From positions 334,731 through 398,730 of the forward strand of contig NZ_QLMC01000006.1 in assembly GCF_003259745.1 (NCBI RefSeq): a stretch of DNA of 64,000 bases. The letters run 5' to 3'. The stretch comes from Larkinella arboricola. Lineage in GTDB: Bacteria; Bacteroidota; Bacteroidia; Cytophagales; Spirosomataceae. Made by a program: the position numbers and the translations under genes. Below, piece by piece: positions 1 to 8,592 of this stretch. Each line of letters begins with the position of its first letter. The first letter of the stretch is position 1. The notes beneath the pieces are model-generated. The model had not been told where the DNA came from and did no database searches. It saw only the letters and a program-made list of their open reading frames with translations.

Positions 1-727
1 ATCCGTCGTAACATTCGGGGTGCATGAAATCTTCGAGCCAATAGATGTTGTACGGTTCCAGCGCCCGGCACAAATCAATGGCATCGTACGCCGACCGGTT
101 TACCATCCAGCCCGGATCAATCATCAATTCGACGTCGGGACCGAGTGCTTCACGGGCTGCGGCTACCAGCGCAATATCCAGCTTGCGGTTTTGACCGAAG
201 ACGCCCCAGCCAAACTTTACCGCCGTAAATCCTTTCTCGAGATAATATTCACAGGATCGACGGATGGCGTCGGGGGTTGGCCGGAAAAGCGTGGATGCAT
301 AGGCCCGTACCCGGTCGCGCCGGGCACCACCGAGAATTTTGTAGACGGGTCGGCCAATGGCCTTGCCGATCAGGTCGTGGCACGCAATATCGAAGCCGGA
401 TAAAATCTGCATCGCCACCCCCCGGCGGCCAAAGTAAATCGTACCCCGGTAAATTTTATCCCATAGGCGCTCAACATCAAAAGGGTCTTCACCGATGACC
501 AGCGCCCGCAATCCTTCAAAAACGCCCGAGCCGCTTTCGGGGGCATTGACCACGGCTACGCCTACGTGCGGGGCCGTTTCCACGTCCGACCAGCCCACCA
601 GCCCCTCGTCCGTACTGACCTTCAGCAACAGGCAATGTTTTACGCCCCTAGCTTCTTCACTGTCTTCCGGCGCCTGGTATTTATAAGGGGATTCCAGGAT
701 AAAGGCTTCAACGTCCGTAATTTTCAT
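1..727 (-). CDS. Enolase-superfamily (mandelate racemase/muconate lactonizing) enzyme, 3' end cut by window edge
   Basis: Translating the minus strand from the ATG at 727 gives 242 codons with no stop before the window edge, so the gene is partial. It opens MKITDVEAFILES and follows the family layout: capping domain, then a barrel with the Lys-bearing strand (AVKFGWG), the first metal-ligand Asp (ELMIDPGW) and the second acidic ligand (YWLEDF). Members abstract the alpha proton of a carboxylate substrate, often dehydrating sugar acids such as galactonate, rhamnonate or fuconate; the exact substrate cannot be read here. The start lies 5 bases after the stop of the upstream dehydrogenase gene, so it is the last visible gene of the susC operon. 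It would act in the cytoplasm on the sugar acid released by the secreted enzymes of the same operon (inference). Confidence 0.85.
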   Translation of the reverse strand, partial: MKITDVEAFILESPYKYQAPEDSEEARGVKHCLLLKVSTDEGLVGWSDVETAPHVGVAVVNAPESGSGVFEGLRALVIGEDPFDVERLWDKIYRGTIYFGRRGVAMQILSGFDIACHDLIGKAIGRPVYKILGGARRDRVRAYASTLFRPTPDAIRRSCEYYLEKGFTAVKFGWGVFGQNRKLDIALVAAAREALGPDVELMIDPGWMVNRSAYDAIDLCRALEPYNIYWLEDFMHPECYDG

Positions 728-732
728 GCGAT

Positions 733-1740
733 CTATTTTTCCAATGTTTCGTCAAAAGTAAGGGCAACTTTCAAGGCCCGATCATGGTGATTTTTAGCCA
801 GGTCGAAGGCTTTTTCCCACTCTTCAAACCGGACAGTATGGGTGATGATTTCGTGCAGGGCCAGATCAGGATCACTCAGCTTGGTTAGAGCTTCGTCCAG
901 CCGACTTTCGTCGTTGCAGGCCCCCACAATTTCCAGTTCCGACAGGTGCAGGGAAAACAAATCAAGCGGCACAGGTTGAACCAGCGCACTGAAAACAACG
1001 AGCCGTCCCCGGGGTCGGAGCGCCGACAGGCAAACCGTTGCCGCTTCCGCAGAACTTACGGCCAGTATCGCCACATCGACCGACCGGGTTGCCGGAACAT
1101 CCACGATTTCGACACCCGGTATTTGCTTGAGTCGAAACGGTTCGCGACCCACCACCAGCACCCGGCTGGCCCCGGCCTGAAGCGTCAGTCGCGCAATCAT
1201 GTTTCCGAAGGGCCCGTCTCCCACCACCAGCACCACCCGATTTCGGACATCCCCCGCACGGGCAACGGCCTGTAAACAAACGGAAACCGGCTCCAGCAGC
1301 GCTCCGACCGGGAAAGAAACGTTCGGCGGCAGACCCCTAACCCGGTCGGCACGTTGCACAAAATAGGTTGCAAAAGCGCCGTCACGGTCATAGCCCAGAT
1401 GACCCATATTGGCGCAAAGATGGTCCAGACCCCGGCGGCATTCCGCGCAGGTTCCGCAGGGAACGACGGGATGAGCAGCCACCCGATCACCGGGAAAAAA
1501 CTGGGTAACTTCCGAACCACAGGCCACCACAATTCCGGCGGCTTCGTGTCCCAGCACGCGAGGCAACGGGATCTTAAACGGATTAGTCGCCAGATCGTGC
1601 AAATCTGAAGTACAGATGGTAGCGGCCTGAGTACGAATCAAAACTTCATCCGGTTTGGGTACCGGAACGGGAAGCTCCACGTTAACTAAATTCCCGATTC
1701 CTTGCATTTGCAACCCCTGCATGAGTAAGGGATATTTCAT
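733..1740 (-). CDS. Zinc-dependent alcohol/sugar dehydrogenase (medium-chain MDR family)
   Basis: 335 residues, normal for the family. The catalytic zinc site is visible as Cys43, His65-Glu66 (GHE) and Glu150 (LLEP). The structural zinc lobe is complete as Cys95, Cys98, Cys101 and Cys109. A Rossmann segment (VVGDGPFGNMIARL) binds NAD(P). Related enzymes oxidise sorbitol, threonine or galactitol; in this operon oxidation of a sugar or sugar lactone precursor is likely but inferred. The ATG overlaps the stop of the amidohydrolase gene (ATGA), indicating translational coupling, and the enolase-superfamily gene starts 5 bases after its stop. Confidence 0.88.
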   Translation of the reverse strand: MKYPLLMQGLQMQGIGNLVNVELPVPVPKPDEVLIRTQAATICTSDLHDLATNPFKIPLPRVLGHEAAGIVVACGSEVTQFFPGDRVAAHPVVPCGTCAECRRGLDHLCANMGHLGYDRDGAFATYFVQRADRVRGLPPNVSFPVGALLEPVSVCLQAVARAGDVRNRVVLVVGDGPFGNMIARLTLQAGASRVLVVGREPFRLKQIPGVEIVDVPATRSVDVAILAVSSAEAATVCLSALRPRGRLVVFSALVQPVPLDLFSLHLSELEIVGACNDESRLDEALTKLSDPDLALHEIITHTVRFEEWEKAFDLAKNHHDRALKVALTFDETLEK

Positions 1741-2603
1741 GATCGGAGGAGTGCGATGGGATGCGGCAGCCCCAAAAGACGAAGACTGTCGCGGTGAATA
1801 ATGCCTTCCAGAACCTCCGACGGAATGGGCGGTAAGCCGCTGGTCCCCAATACCGCGTTGATGCCTCGAACACCGATCAGTGACGAACCCGTAGTGGTAA
1901 ATGGATAATCCGATCCGAAGAGAACTTTCGCGTCCGCCCGGTATTCCACTAAAAGGCGCATGGAATTATAAAACTGCCACGGGCGGTAATACAGGGCGGA
2001 TAAGTCAGCAAAGACATTGGCGTGACGCCGAATGACGGCAATAGTTTCGCCCTCCCACGGATGTCCGAGGTGGGCCATTACCATGCGTAAATCCGGAAAA
2101 TCAACAGCTACCTGATCGAAATAAACGGGCCGGGAATAGTCCAGCGGGGTGCCGCCAACAAAGGATGTTCCGGTATGGAAAAGAATCGGCAACCCGTGTT
2201 TGACGCAATACCGGTAGATCTCGTAACAACGCGGATCACCCGGATGAATGTTTTGGTACAGGGGGGCCATCTTGACGCCAACCGCGCCCAACTCCTGATG
2301 TCCGCGTTCGAGTTCCTCCATGTAATTGGGCAAAACCGGGTCGATGGACGTAAAGAACAACAGGCGCTCCGGGGCTCGCGCGACGTGCGCGGCCACTACA
2401 TCGTTGGGAATGTTCCAATCCGTCTGGGAAGCCTGAAGGCCAAAAACGATGGCAACATCGGCTTCGCGGGTAGTTTCCAGATGCCGTTCGCCCACATCGC
2501 CCCAAGAGGATGCATCCACTCCGCAGCGCGCCATGTCAGCCAGTAATTTAGGCCCAAAATCCAGGTCCGGTCGAAAAAAATGCGTATGAATGTCAACAAT
2601 CAT
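1737..2603 (-). CDS. Amidohydrolase family 2 (TIM-barrel metal-dependent hydrolase)
   Basis: 288 residues with the family signature in order: DIHTHF near the N terminus (His6, His8), the strand-5 His (ILFHTGTSF), the strand-6 His (MVMAHLGHPWE) and the strand-8 Asp (LFGSDYPFT). Such proteins hydrolyse lactones or decarboxylate substrates with one divalent metal. Next to a dehydrogenase and a sugar-acid dehydratase-like enzyme, a sugar lactonase role is the simplest reading (inference; the family also includes ACMSD-like decarboxylases). No signal peptide is seen, so it is cytoplasmic. Its stop overlaps the start of the dehydrogenase gene. Confidence 0.85.
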   Translation of the reverse strand: MIVDIHTHFFRPDLDFGPKLLADMARCGVDASSWGDVGERHLETTREADVAIVFGLQASQTDWNIPNDVVAAHVARAPERLLFFTSIDPVLPNYMEELERGHQELGAVGVKMAPLYQNIHPGDPRCYEIYRYCVKHGLPILFHTGTSFVGGTPLDYSRPVYFDQVAVDFPDLRMVMAHLGHPWEGETIAVIRRHANVFADLSALYYRPWQFYNSMRLLVEYRADAKVLFGSDYPFTTTGSSLIGVRGINAVLGTSGLPPIPSEVLEGIIHRDSLRLLGLPHPIALLRS

Positions 2604-2642
2604 AATTCTCTACATATCAGGTAATCAACTCGTTGCAAACTA

Positions 2643-4025
2643 TCACTCCAGCGACCAGTAATGAACGGCCCAGGGTTCCAGCTTGACGGTCAGCTTTTGT
2701 GTCCCCTGTTTAATCTGAACAAAAGGCTCAGGTCGCAGCCGCTGGTTTTCATCGTTTCCCGCTCCGGTTGCATCCAGCACAATGTGGCGCGTCCGCATGG
2801 CTTTGGGTAAATCCTTCAAGTTTACTTCCACTTCAACGGCCTGGTCCGAAAAATTCCAGAGCATTAGATTGTGCATCTGAAGTTGGAGATCGTGTGCGGC
2901 AAAACCGTGTACCTTGTCACTCGTCGAGCTAACCTTAAGCCGTTCTCCAGCCAGGCGGGAAAGGAGTTTGAACGTGAAATACGCCGGACGAATCTGGTTC
3001 TGGTAGTCGATCAGACCGCTAAACTGGGCCTGCCGGTTCCACCACCGGGTCATAAATGCCGTCCCGGACGGTGAGAAGACTTTGGCAAACGTTTCGTAGG
3101 AGACGTACCAATCGCGAATGTGGTAATAACACGACCAGTCCAGCCCGGCATCTTTCATCTGCCAAATGGTTTCAGCCACGTAGCAGGGTTGGTAACGGGG
3201 GTCCAGAATCGGATTAAATAAATCCACATTCCATTCATCAATAATGGTTTCGGCTTTCAAATCCGGATGCTTTTTCAACAGACCCTGCACGTATTCAATT
3301 TGGTTCCGGATCGCCTGCGGACTGTTGTTGTAATGGTGCCAGGAAACGAAATGCAGCGGAATTTTTTCCTTGGAACAGGCATCCAGCAAGGCTGGTAAAA
3401 TAGGGGACTTAAACCACGCCAGGGCCGGACCTCCCACGCGGGCGGTGGGGTCAGCGCGGAGCACGGCCGCTACCGTATGTTTATAATACCGGGCGTAACT
3501 CTCCGGTTTAAACCGGTAGGGAGTACCGCCATCTTCGCCAATGTCTACCTCATTGCCCACCTCCCAGTACCGAATCCCGGCATTCCGGTCCCGGTAGTGT
3601 TTCACAATAGTATAAACAAGCTCTTCCCATTGCTTGTAATCCGTTGGTTCCACAATGTCCTGATCTATTTTGGGGAAGAGAACTTTAGGTTTCACGCACA
3701 GCGCCATCAGGGGTTTGGCACCGGTTTGCAGAATGGACGCTACCATACTGTCGAGGGTCCTGAAATGGTAGGTGCCGGGTTGAGGCAGCACATCATAATA
3801 TTCACTGACGAAAAGCCGGATGATGCCGGGCTTCAACGCGCGGATTTCGGTGAGCCGACTCGACAGCATCGGTTCTTCAGAAAGACCGCCCTGTCCCAAC
3901 GCCATCTGTTCCATCCGCATCGGCCCCATTTTCTCCCCAAAACCCACGTTGACCTGAACCGGTTGTGCCAGCAGAGCACCTGAAAGATTCAAAAAGGCAG
4001 TAAGAAGAAGTGGGTTTAGTTTCAT
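2643..4025 (-). CDS. Secreted glycoside hydrolase, GH39-like (clan GH-A)
   Basis: 460 residues with an N-terminal signal peptide ending near LLAQ. The (beta/alpha)8 barrel shows a clan GH-A acid/base motif (WEVGNE, Glu159) and a nucleophile motif (IIDEWN, Glu264), in the pattern of GH39 beta-xylosidases and alpha-iduronidases. A C-terminal beta-sandwich follows, as usual for GH39. It is a retaining exo-glycosidase by family knowledge; the sugar is not certain. It lies 39 bases upstream of the amidohydrolase and 44 bases downstream of the large hydrolase-like gene, consistent with co-transcription. Confidence 0.78.
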   Translation of the reverse strand: MKLNPLLLTAFLNLSGALLAQPVQVNVGFGEKMGPMRMEQMALGQGGLSEEPMLSSRLTEIRALKPGIIRLFVSEYYDVLPQPGTYHFRTLDSMVASILQTGAKPLMALCVKPKVLFPKIDQDIVEPTDYKQWEELVYTIVKHYRDRNAGIRYWEVGNEVDIGEDGGTPYRFKPESYARYYKHTVAAVLRADPTARVGGPALAWFKSPILPALLDACSKEKIPLHFVSWHHYNNSPQAIRNQIEYVQGLLKKHPDLKAETIIDEWNVDLFNPILDPRYQPCYVAETIWQMKDAGLDWSCYYHIRDWYVSYETFAKVFSPSGTAFMTRWWNRQAQFSGLIDYQNQIRPAYFTFKLLSRLAGERLKVSSTSDKVHGFAAHDLQLQMHNLMLWNFSDQAVEVEVNLKDLPKAMRTRHIVLDATGAGNDENQRLRPEPFVQIKQGTQKLTVKLEPWAVHYWSLE

Positions 4026-4069
4026 AATTACACAGTTAGACGTAAGATAAAAGATTTCCCAACCTTTGA

Positions 4070-6907
4070 CTACTCATATTTTGCCGTCACCAGAATGGTT
4101 CCGGCAGCTGGTTTCGGAATGCGGACCCATTCCTGCCGGGCATCGAAATCCTTCCACGGTTTTCCATTGACCAGCACGGTTCGCAGTGGTTTTTCCTGCG
4201 GGTGCCGAAACCGGACGAGGAGTTCGTTGGGCGGATTACGGTTGGAAAGTTCGACGCGCGCGGTGATCTGGCCACTAGCAGTATGGCTCTCCATGGTAAA
4301 GGATAGCGGACCAAAATAGGTGGGTGCCTGTCGAACCGTAATCTGTTTGCCTTCTTCCAGCCAGGGCCGCGGCACAGCCTGACCGATTAGCAACGTCTGA
4401 TTTTTGCGTTCATTCAGCAGCATGTTCCGGAGAATTTCGAACCAGGCGCCATCGGTACTTGGCGGTCCGTAATACTGCCCCCAGGCCCAACGGTGTTCGA
4501 CGGGTGAAAGCTGGTGGTGTGAAAAACCGCAAGCCATCAGACTGTAAAACGCCCGAATTACGGCTTTAGGCTGGTCACGCTGCGAATACACACTGGCTTG
4601 CTGGACGTACACCGGTTCATTGGCGGCCCCCTGATTTTTCAAAAACAGATTGTCTTCGTGGTCATGCAGCATCGCCGTTGTCAGCCAACTCCGGGGATCT
4701 ACGGCTTCTAGCCGGGACAGGTGTAACGGGCCACAATCTACATCGGTTGGATACCATTGTTCCATCATACGCCGGGGCGTCATGGCGTCGGTTGGCACAA
4801 AATTACTCCAGCTCCCGTCCGCCAGTTGCACCACTGCGGACCGCACACTGCTGCGGGAAAACGCCCGTTCCACATCCTGCTTCAGCTTCGCGGCTACCTT
4901 CAGCACTTCGCCTGCCCGTGGGTATTTGTGTACAGACAGTGCCTGTCCAAACAGGTCCAGACCCGCTACGAAATAAGCCTGCGAAAAGGCCCACTCCCGT
5001 TCGGCGTGGGTCAGGTCGTTCAACGGAGCACGAATCAGGCCGGTAGCGGCACTGTCCTGACTTGCCTTCGCCACCTGAGCCAGACACCAATCCAGGGTTT
5101 TGAGGGACTGGGGGAGCAGCCGGTCAAATCCGGCCTGATCCCGAGACAACAGGTAGTTTTTGGCAATCGCGTACAAATGGCCCGGTGAATACACGCCCCA
5201 GTTAGCAAAACCGCCAATCCGCCCGTCGGGCTGTTGCTGACTTTGAAACATAGCCGCAATCTCGTCGTTGGCTACCTGCCAGTGTCCCCGCAGTCCGTAC
5301 AGCATGTAATCCACGTAAACCACCTGATTGATGGGCCAATCCGCGTTTTTCTGTCCGTAGGCGGTGTTGGCATACGGTAAATCCATGTGTGGTCTTCCCT
5401 GTTCATCCATTCGGTGTCTGGGCAAAATCAGCGCATGCCACAGATTGGCGCGAAACAGATTATTTACCTCTGGCTCGGGCACCTGAAAAGTCGCACCCTG
5501 ACGCAGCCAGTTTTCCCAATAATTGACAACCTGGAGACGCGCAGCGGCAAAATCCACGGCTTTGAGTTTTCCGTGATCCGTTTCGGCCAGTGGCGGAGAG
5601 GATAGCTTTGCCAGAATTTCCCGCGTTTCCCCCGGGTTCAACGCTCCCGTGCAGCTGAGTTCAACCGAGGTCGTGGCTGAATCGGATGGATTGATCTGAA
5701 CCGAAAATCCGGGACCGGTTTCAAGCAATAACCAGATGGTGTTAGACTTTCGATCCACCACGGCCCAATCAGGACCTATTTTTTTCGCTTCCAGCACAGC
5801 ATTTTTCACTTCGCTAGTCAGTCTAAAACCGACGGCAACCGGCCCCGCTTTTCCCGAAAGGCGCAGTCGAGTGAGCATGACACCCGATGATTCGCCGGAC
5901 CTACCGCCCGGTGTTGTGGTTAAGGGCGCCACCAATTGCTCGATTTCGCAAAACTGGCCACCACGTTCCAGCCGGGTAACGCAGATCGGCAACCCATTGA
6001 CGAGGGTTTGGGACTTCCATTGGCTTTCCGGCCACAGCAAATCAAATCGAAATCGGTGGGGGGAGGCAAAATCGGGCCTGACATTTGCCCAGCGGTCAAT
6101 CGCAATTTTGTACAGCGACCCGTGCGCAGGAGCCGTTACAATCAGATGCCCCCTTGTTCCTAAATACTTTGTTTGCCACGGAACATCCCACTGGTTGGGG
6201 TTTCCGAAATCTTCCCAGCGGTTTTTAAATTCGCTCAGGGTTGCATCCGGCGCCTGCTGGACCTGATCGAGCGTTCGCTGGCCGGTTAGCGAAGCCAGAT
6301 GTTTCACAAATTCAACCGGTTTGTCGGCCAGTGTAACATAAATACCGTGTTCCGGGAACCACATCGCTCCGTGCCGCAGGAGTTGTTCCAGCGCCACCGA
6401 AAAGCCCCGGGTTCCATCGTCGGCCAATTGAATGGTCAGTACCGGGGCATCCGGTTGCTGCCAGGTATCGTCTTTCAACCGGGCCGACTGGCCGGGCGAA
6501 CCGTTTTCCATTAGATATCCCCACATGGCATCGTTCTTTACCGTGTACGAGTCTTTATGGGACGCCAATTTCCGCGGTATCGCCGTCGGTTTGGGCCAGC
6601 TCACCTCCGCCGTTAGAACATCAATATCGCCGGGACCCGTATTCAAGACGGTTTTGACGCCCACGAAGTCGTTTTTTTCAACGTTCTGTCCGACCACTTT
6701 TGCAATCTGCATCCCGGCGGAACGGGCCAGCAATTGTACGGAGTAAACCGTCTTTTTTTGAACCCGCTGGCCAAATTCGATCCGTACCGACGCCCGCTGA
6801 CCTTCCGGTTGCTGAGCGTAAACCGATATTCCAGGACTCGCAAAAAACGCGTGCAGCAAAACCGCTGCGTAGCAAAACCAATAAGCTAGCTTTTGAAAAA
6901 GAAACAT
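4070..6907 (-). CDS. Large secreted (alpha/alpha)-barrel glycoside hydrolase-like protein
   Basis: 945 residues with a signal peptide (hydrophobic to about residue 31, ending near VYAQ). The first half is beta-rich with no motif I recognise. From about residue 480 a helical repeat region carries aromatic and acidic segments (LILPRHRMDEQGRPH, NADWPINQVVYVDYML, DGRIGGFANWGVY) typical of six-hairpin glycosidases such as alpha-L-rhamnosidases. A short beta domain ends the protein. The catalytic residues cannot be assigned with confidence, so no family number is given. Its place between susD and a GH39-like gene supports a role in cleaving the imported glycan outside the inner membrane. Confidence 0.65.
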   Translation of the reverse strand: MFLFQKLAYWFCYAAVLLHAFFASPGISVYAQQPEGQRASVRIEFGQRVQKKTVYSVQLLARSAGMQIAKVVGQNVEKNDFVGVKTVLNTGPGDIDVLTAEVSWPKPTAIPRKLASHKDSYTVKNDAMWGYLMENGSPGQSARLKDDTWQQPDAPVLTIQLADDGTRGFSVALEQLLRHGAMWFPEHGIYVTLADKPVEFVKHLASLTGQRTLDQVQQAPDATLSEFKNRWEDFGNPNQWDVPWQTKYLGTRGHLIVTAPAHGSLYKIAIDRWANVRPDFASPHRFRFDLLWPESQWKSQTLVNGLPICVTRLERGGQFCEIEQLVAPLTTTPGGRSGESSGVMLTRLRLSGKAGPVAVGFRLTSEVKNAVLEAKKIGPDWAVVDRKSNTIWLLLETGPGFSVQINPSDSATTSVELSCTGALNPGETREILAKLSSPPLAETDHGKLKAVDFAAARLQVVNYWENWLRQGATFQVPEPEVNNLFRANLWHALILPRHRMDEQGRPHMDLPYANTAYGQKNADWPINQVVYVDYMLYGLRGHWQVANDEIAAMFQSQQQPDGRIGGFANWGVYSPGHLYAIAKNYLLSRDQAGFDRLLPQSLKTLDWCLAQVAKASQDSAATGLIRAPLNDLTHAEREWAFSQAYFVAGLDLFGQALSVHKYPRAGEVLKVAAKLKQDVERAFSRSSVRSAVVQLADGSWSNFVPTDAMTPRRMMEQWYPTDVDCGPLHLSRLEAVDPRSWLTTAMLHDHEDNLFLKNQGAANEPVYVQQASVYSQRDQPKAVIRAFYSLMACGFSHHQLSPVEHRWAWGQYYGPPSTDGAWFEILRNMLLNERKNQTLLIGQAVPRPWLEEGKQITVRQAPTYFGPLSFTMESHTASGQITARVELSNRNPPNELLVRFRHPQEKPLRTVLVNGKPWKDFDARQEWVRIPKPAAGTILVTAKYE

Positions 6908-6946
6908 AGGCAGTAATATAAGCTCCGCCGGAACGGATTGGCAAAC

Positions 6947-8581
6947 TCAATAATTGGGATTTTGGGTTAATTTCGGATTTTTATCGATGGCCGACTGCGG
7001 AATGGGAAGTACGTAATTTTTTTCCGGATAAAAAGTTTTTGCCCCACCCGCAGCCGGAATAACCGTGTAGACCGGTTTGCCGCCCACCATGTCGATTTTC
7101 ATGGCGTGGACCGTTCCATTTAATACCTTTTCGGCCAGTTTCAAACGCATCAGATCAGGCAGCCGCTTGTCTTCAAACGCCAGCTCAACCCGACGTTCGC
7201 GGTGAATGGCAACCCGCATCTGGGCCTGCGTCATTCCCGGCGATAGCGGGGGCAGCTCCGAGCGCGCCCGCACCAGGTTAACGGCACTATAAACCGACTC
7301 GTCGGGCCCCACAGCTTCGTTCTGAGCCTCAGCGTAACCCAACAGCACCTCCGCGTACCGGAACAGGATGAGATTGGCGCTATTCTGGTTGTTGTTAACA
7401 CTGGCGTATTTGGTGTTCATGCCTTTCCGCAAATAATACCCGGTTTTGGTGGAAACACTGCTGTTGTTCAAATCCGTGGCATTCAGGCTCCCTACACCCT
7501 GCTTCATGATCATCAGGTCGCCAAGCCAGGTTGATCCGTCGTAGACAATGGACTGGTAAAACCGTTTCTCGCGGTTCACATACGGGTTTTGGGGATCATA
7601 ACCCGAACCAGGGGCGGTAATGGGCAGCCCGTTCGCCATCGCATATTCGTCCACCAGATCCTGGGTCGGATCGACGTGTCCGAAACCCGTCAGGGTGCCG
7701 TACACAAACCGGGGGCCCAGGTAGGATTCTCGGTAGTTCGCCAGCCCGGTTCCGCCCAGGTGTTGCCGGTCGAAAATTACCTCCACGTTGTTGTTATTTT
7801 CTTCAAAAAACAAGGTGTTATAATCGGGAAATAAGGTGTAGGTTTTCAGGTCCATGACGCTTTTGTACGTAGCAGCCGCCAGCGCCCATTTGGCTTTATC
7901 ATTGGCGGCATTGTAGAGCGGACTGGCGTTGAAAAGTTCACACCAAGCCTTTAGGGTCAGAGCGGCTCCCTTGGTGGCCCGGCCTGCTTCAGCCGTTGTG
8001 GGCAAATCTTTCGCAGCAGCCGCGCATTCATCCGTAATAAATTTAACGGTTTCTTCCGGCGTATTACGGGCCCGGAAAATGGCATCGCCCTGCGTGCTTT
8101 GGTTGAGCACATCGGTAATGATTGGGACGCCACCGTGGGCTGTCCATAGCAGCATGTAATAATAGGCCCGTAAAAACCGGGCTTCCCCCAGTCGTTGCGT
8201 TTTCCAGGGGTCAGACAACGCAGAAGCCGTTACCTTCGTGATAAACAAATTGCATTTCCGAATCTGCGTATACAAGGCCCAGCGGTTGGGCGCGTTGCTG
8301 GGGGTATAAATAGAGGCTCCGTATAAGATACCGCTGACGCGGCCCGCCTGCCCATTCAGGGAATTATCGGAATAGTTTTCCCAGGGATCACCGATGTCCA
8401 TTGTGGGAATTCCGGCGTATACATCATGTAAAAACAAGTCCGCGTTGGCAGTACTCGACCACAGGGTGGCATCAGACACCTGATCGCGCGGTTCTACTTC
8501 CAGGAAATCTTTGCAGGAACTGATGCTCACCAGCAGGAAAATCAGCAGGCTGATTGGCTTGTAAGAAGTGATGGGTTTCAT
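6947..8581 (-). CDS. susD-like: SusD/RagB family nutrient-binding lipoprotein
   Basis: 544 residues. A lipoprotein signal ends at Cys23 (ISSC), followed by KDFLEVEPRDQVSDATLW, the usual start of mature SusD proteins. Helical TPR-like segments and the C-terminal region with HRERRVELAFEDKR and a PIPQSAIDKNPKL ending are characteristic. SusD proteins sit on the outer surface as the lid over the SusC channel and bind the glycan. It starts 11 bases after the susC stop, so the two form the usual pair. Confidence 0.95.
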   Translation of the reverse strand: MKPITSYKPISLLIFLLVSISSCKDFLEVEPRDQVSDATLWSSTANADLFLHDVYAGIPTMDIGDPWENYSDNSLNGQAGRVSGILYGASIYTPSNAPNRWALYTQIRKCNLFITKVTASALSDPWKTQRLGEARFLRAYYYMLLWTAHGGVPIITDVLNQSTQGDAIFRARNTPEETVKFITDECAAAAKDLPTTAEAGRATKGAALTLKAWCELFNASPLYNAANDKAKWALAAATYKSVMDLKTYTLFPDYNTLFFEENNNNVEVIFDRQHLGGTGLANYRESYLGPRFVYGTLTGFGHVDPTQDLVDEYAMANGLPITAPGSGYDPQNPYVNREKRFYQSIVYDGSTWLGDLMIMKQGVGSLNATDLNNSSVSTKTGYYLRKGMNTKYASVNNNQNSANLILFRYAEVLLGYAEAQNEAVGPDESVYSAVNLVRARSELPPLSPGMTQAQMRVAIHRERRVELAFEDKRLPDLMRLKLAEKVLNGTVHAMKIDMVGGKPVYTVIPAAGGAKTFYPEKNYVLPIPQSAIDKNPKLTQNPNY

Positions 8582-8592
8582 AATCAGGCTCG

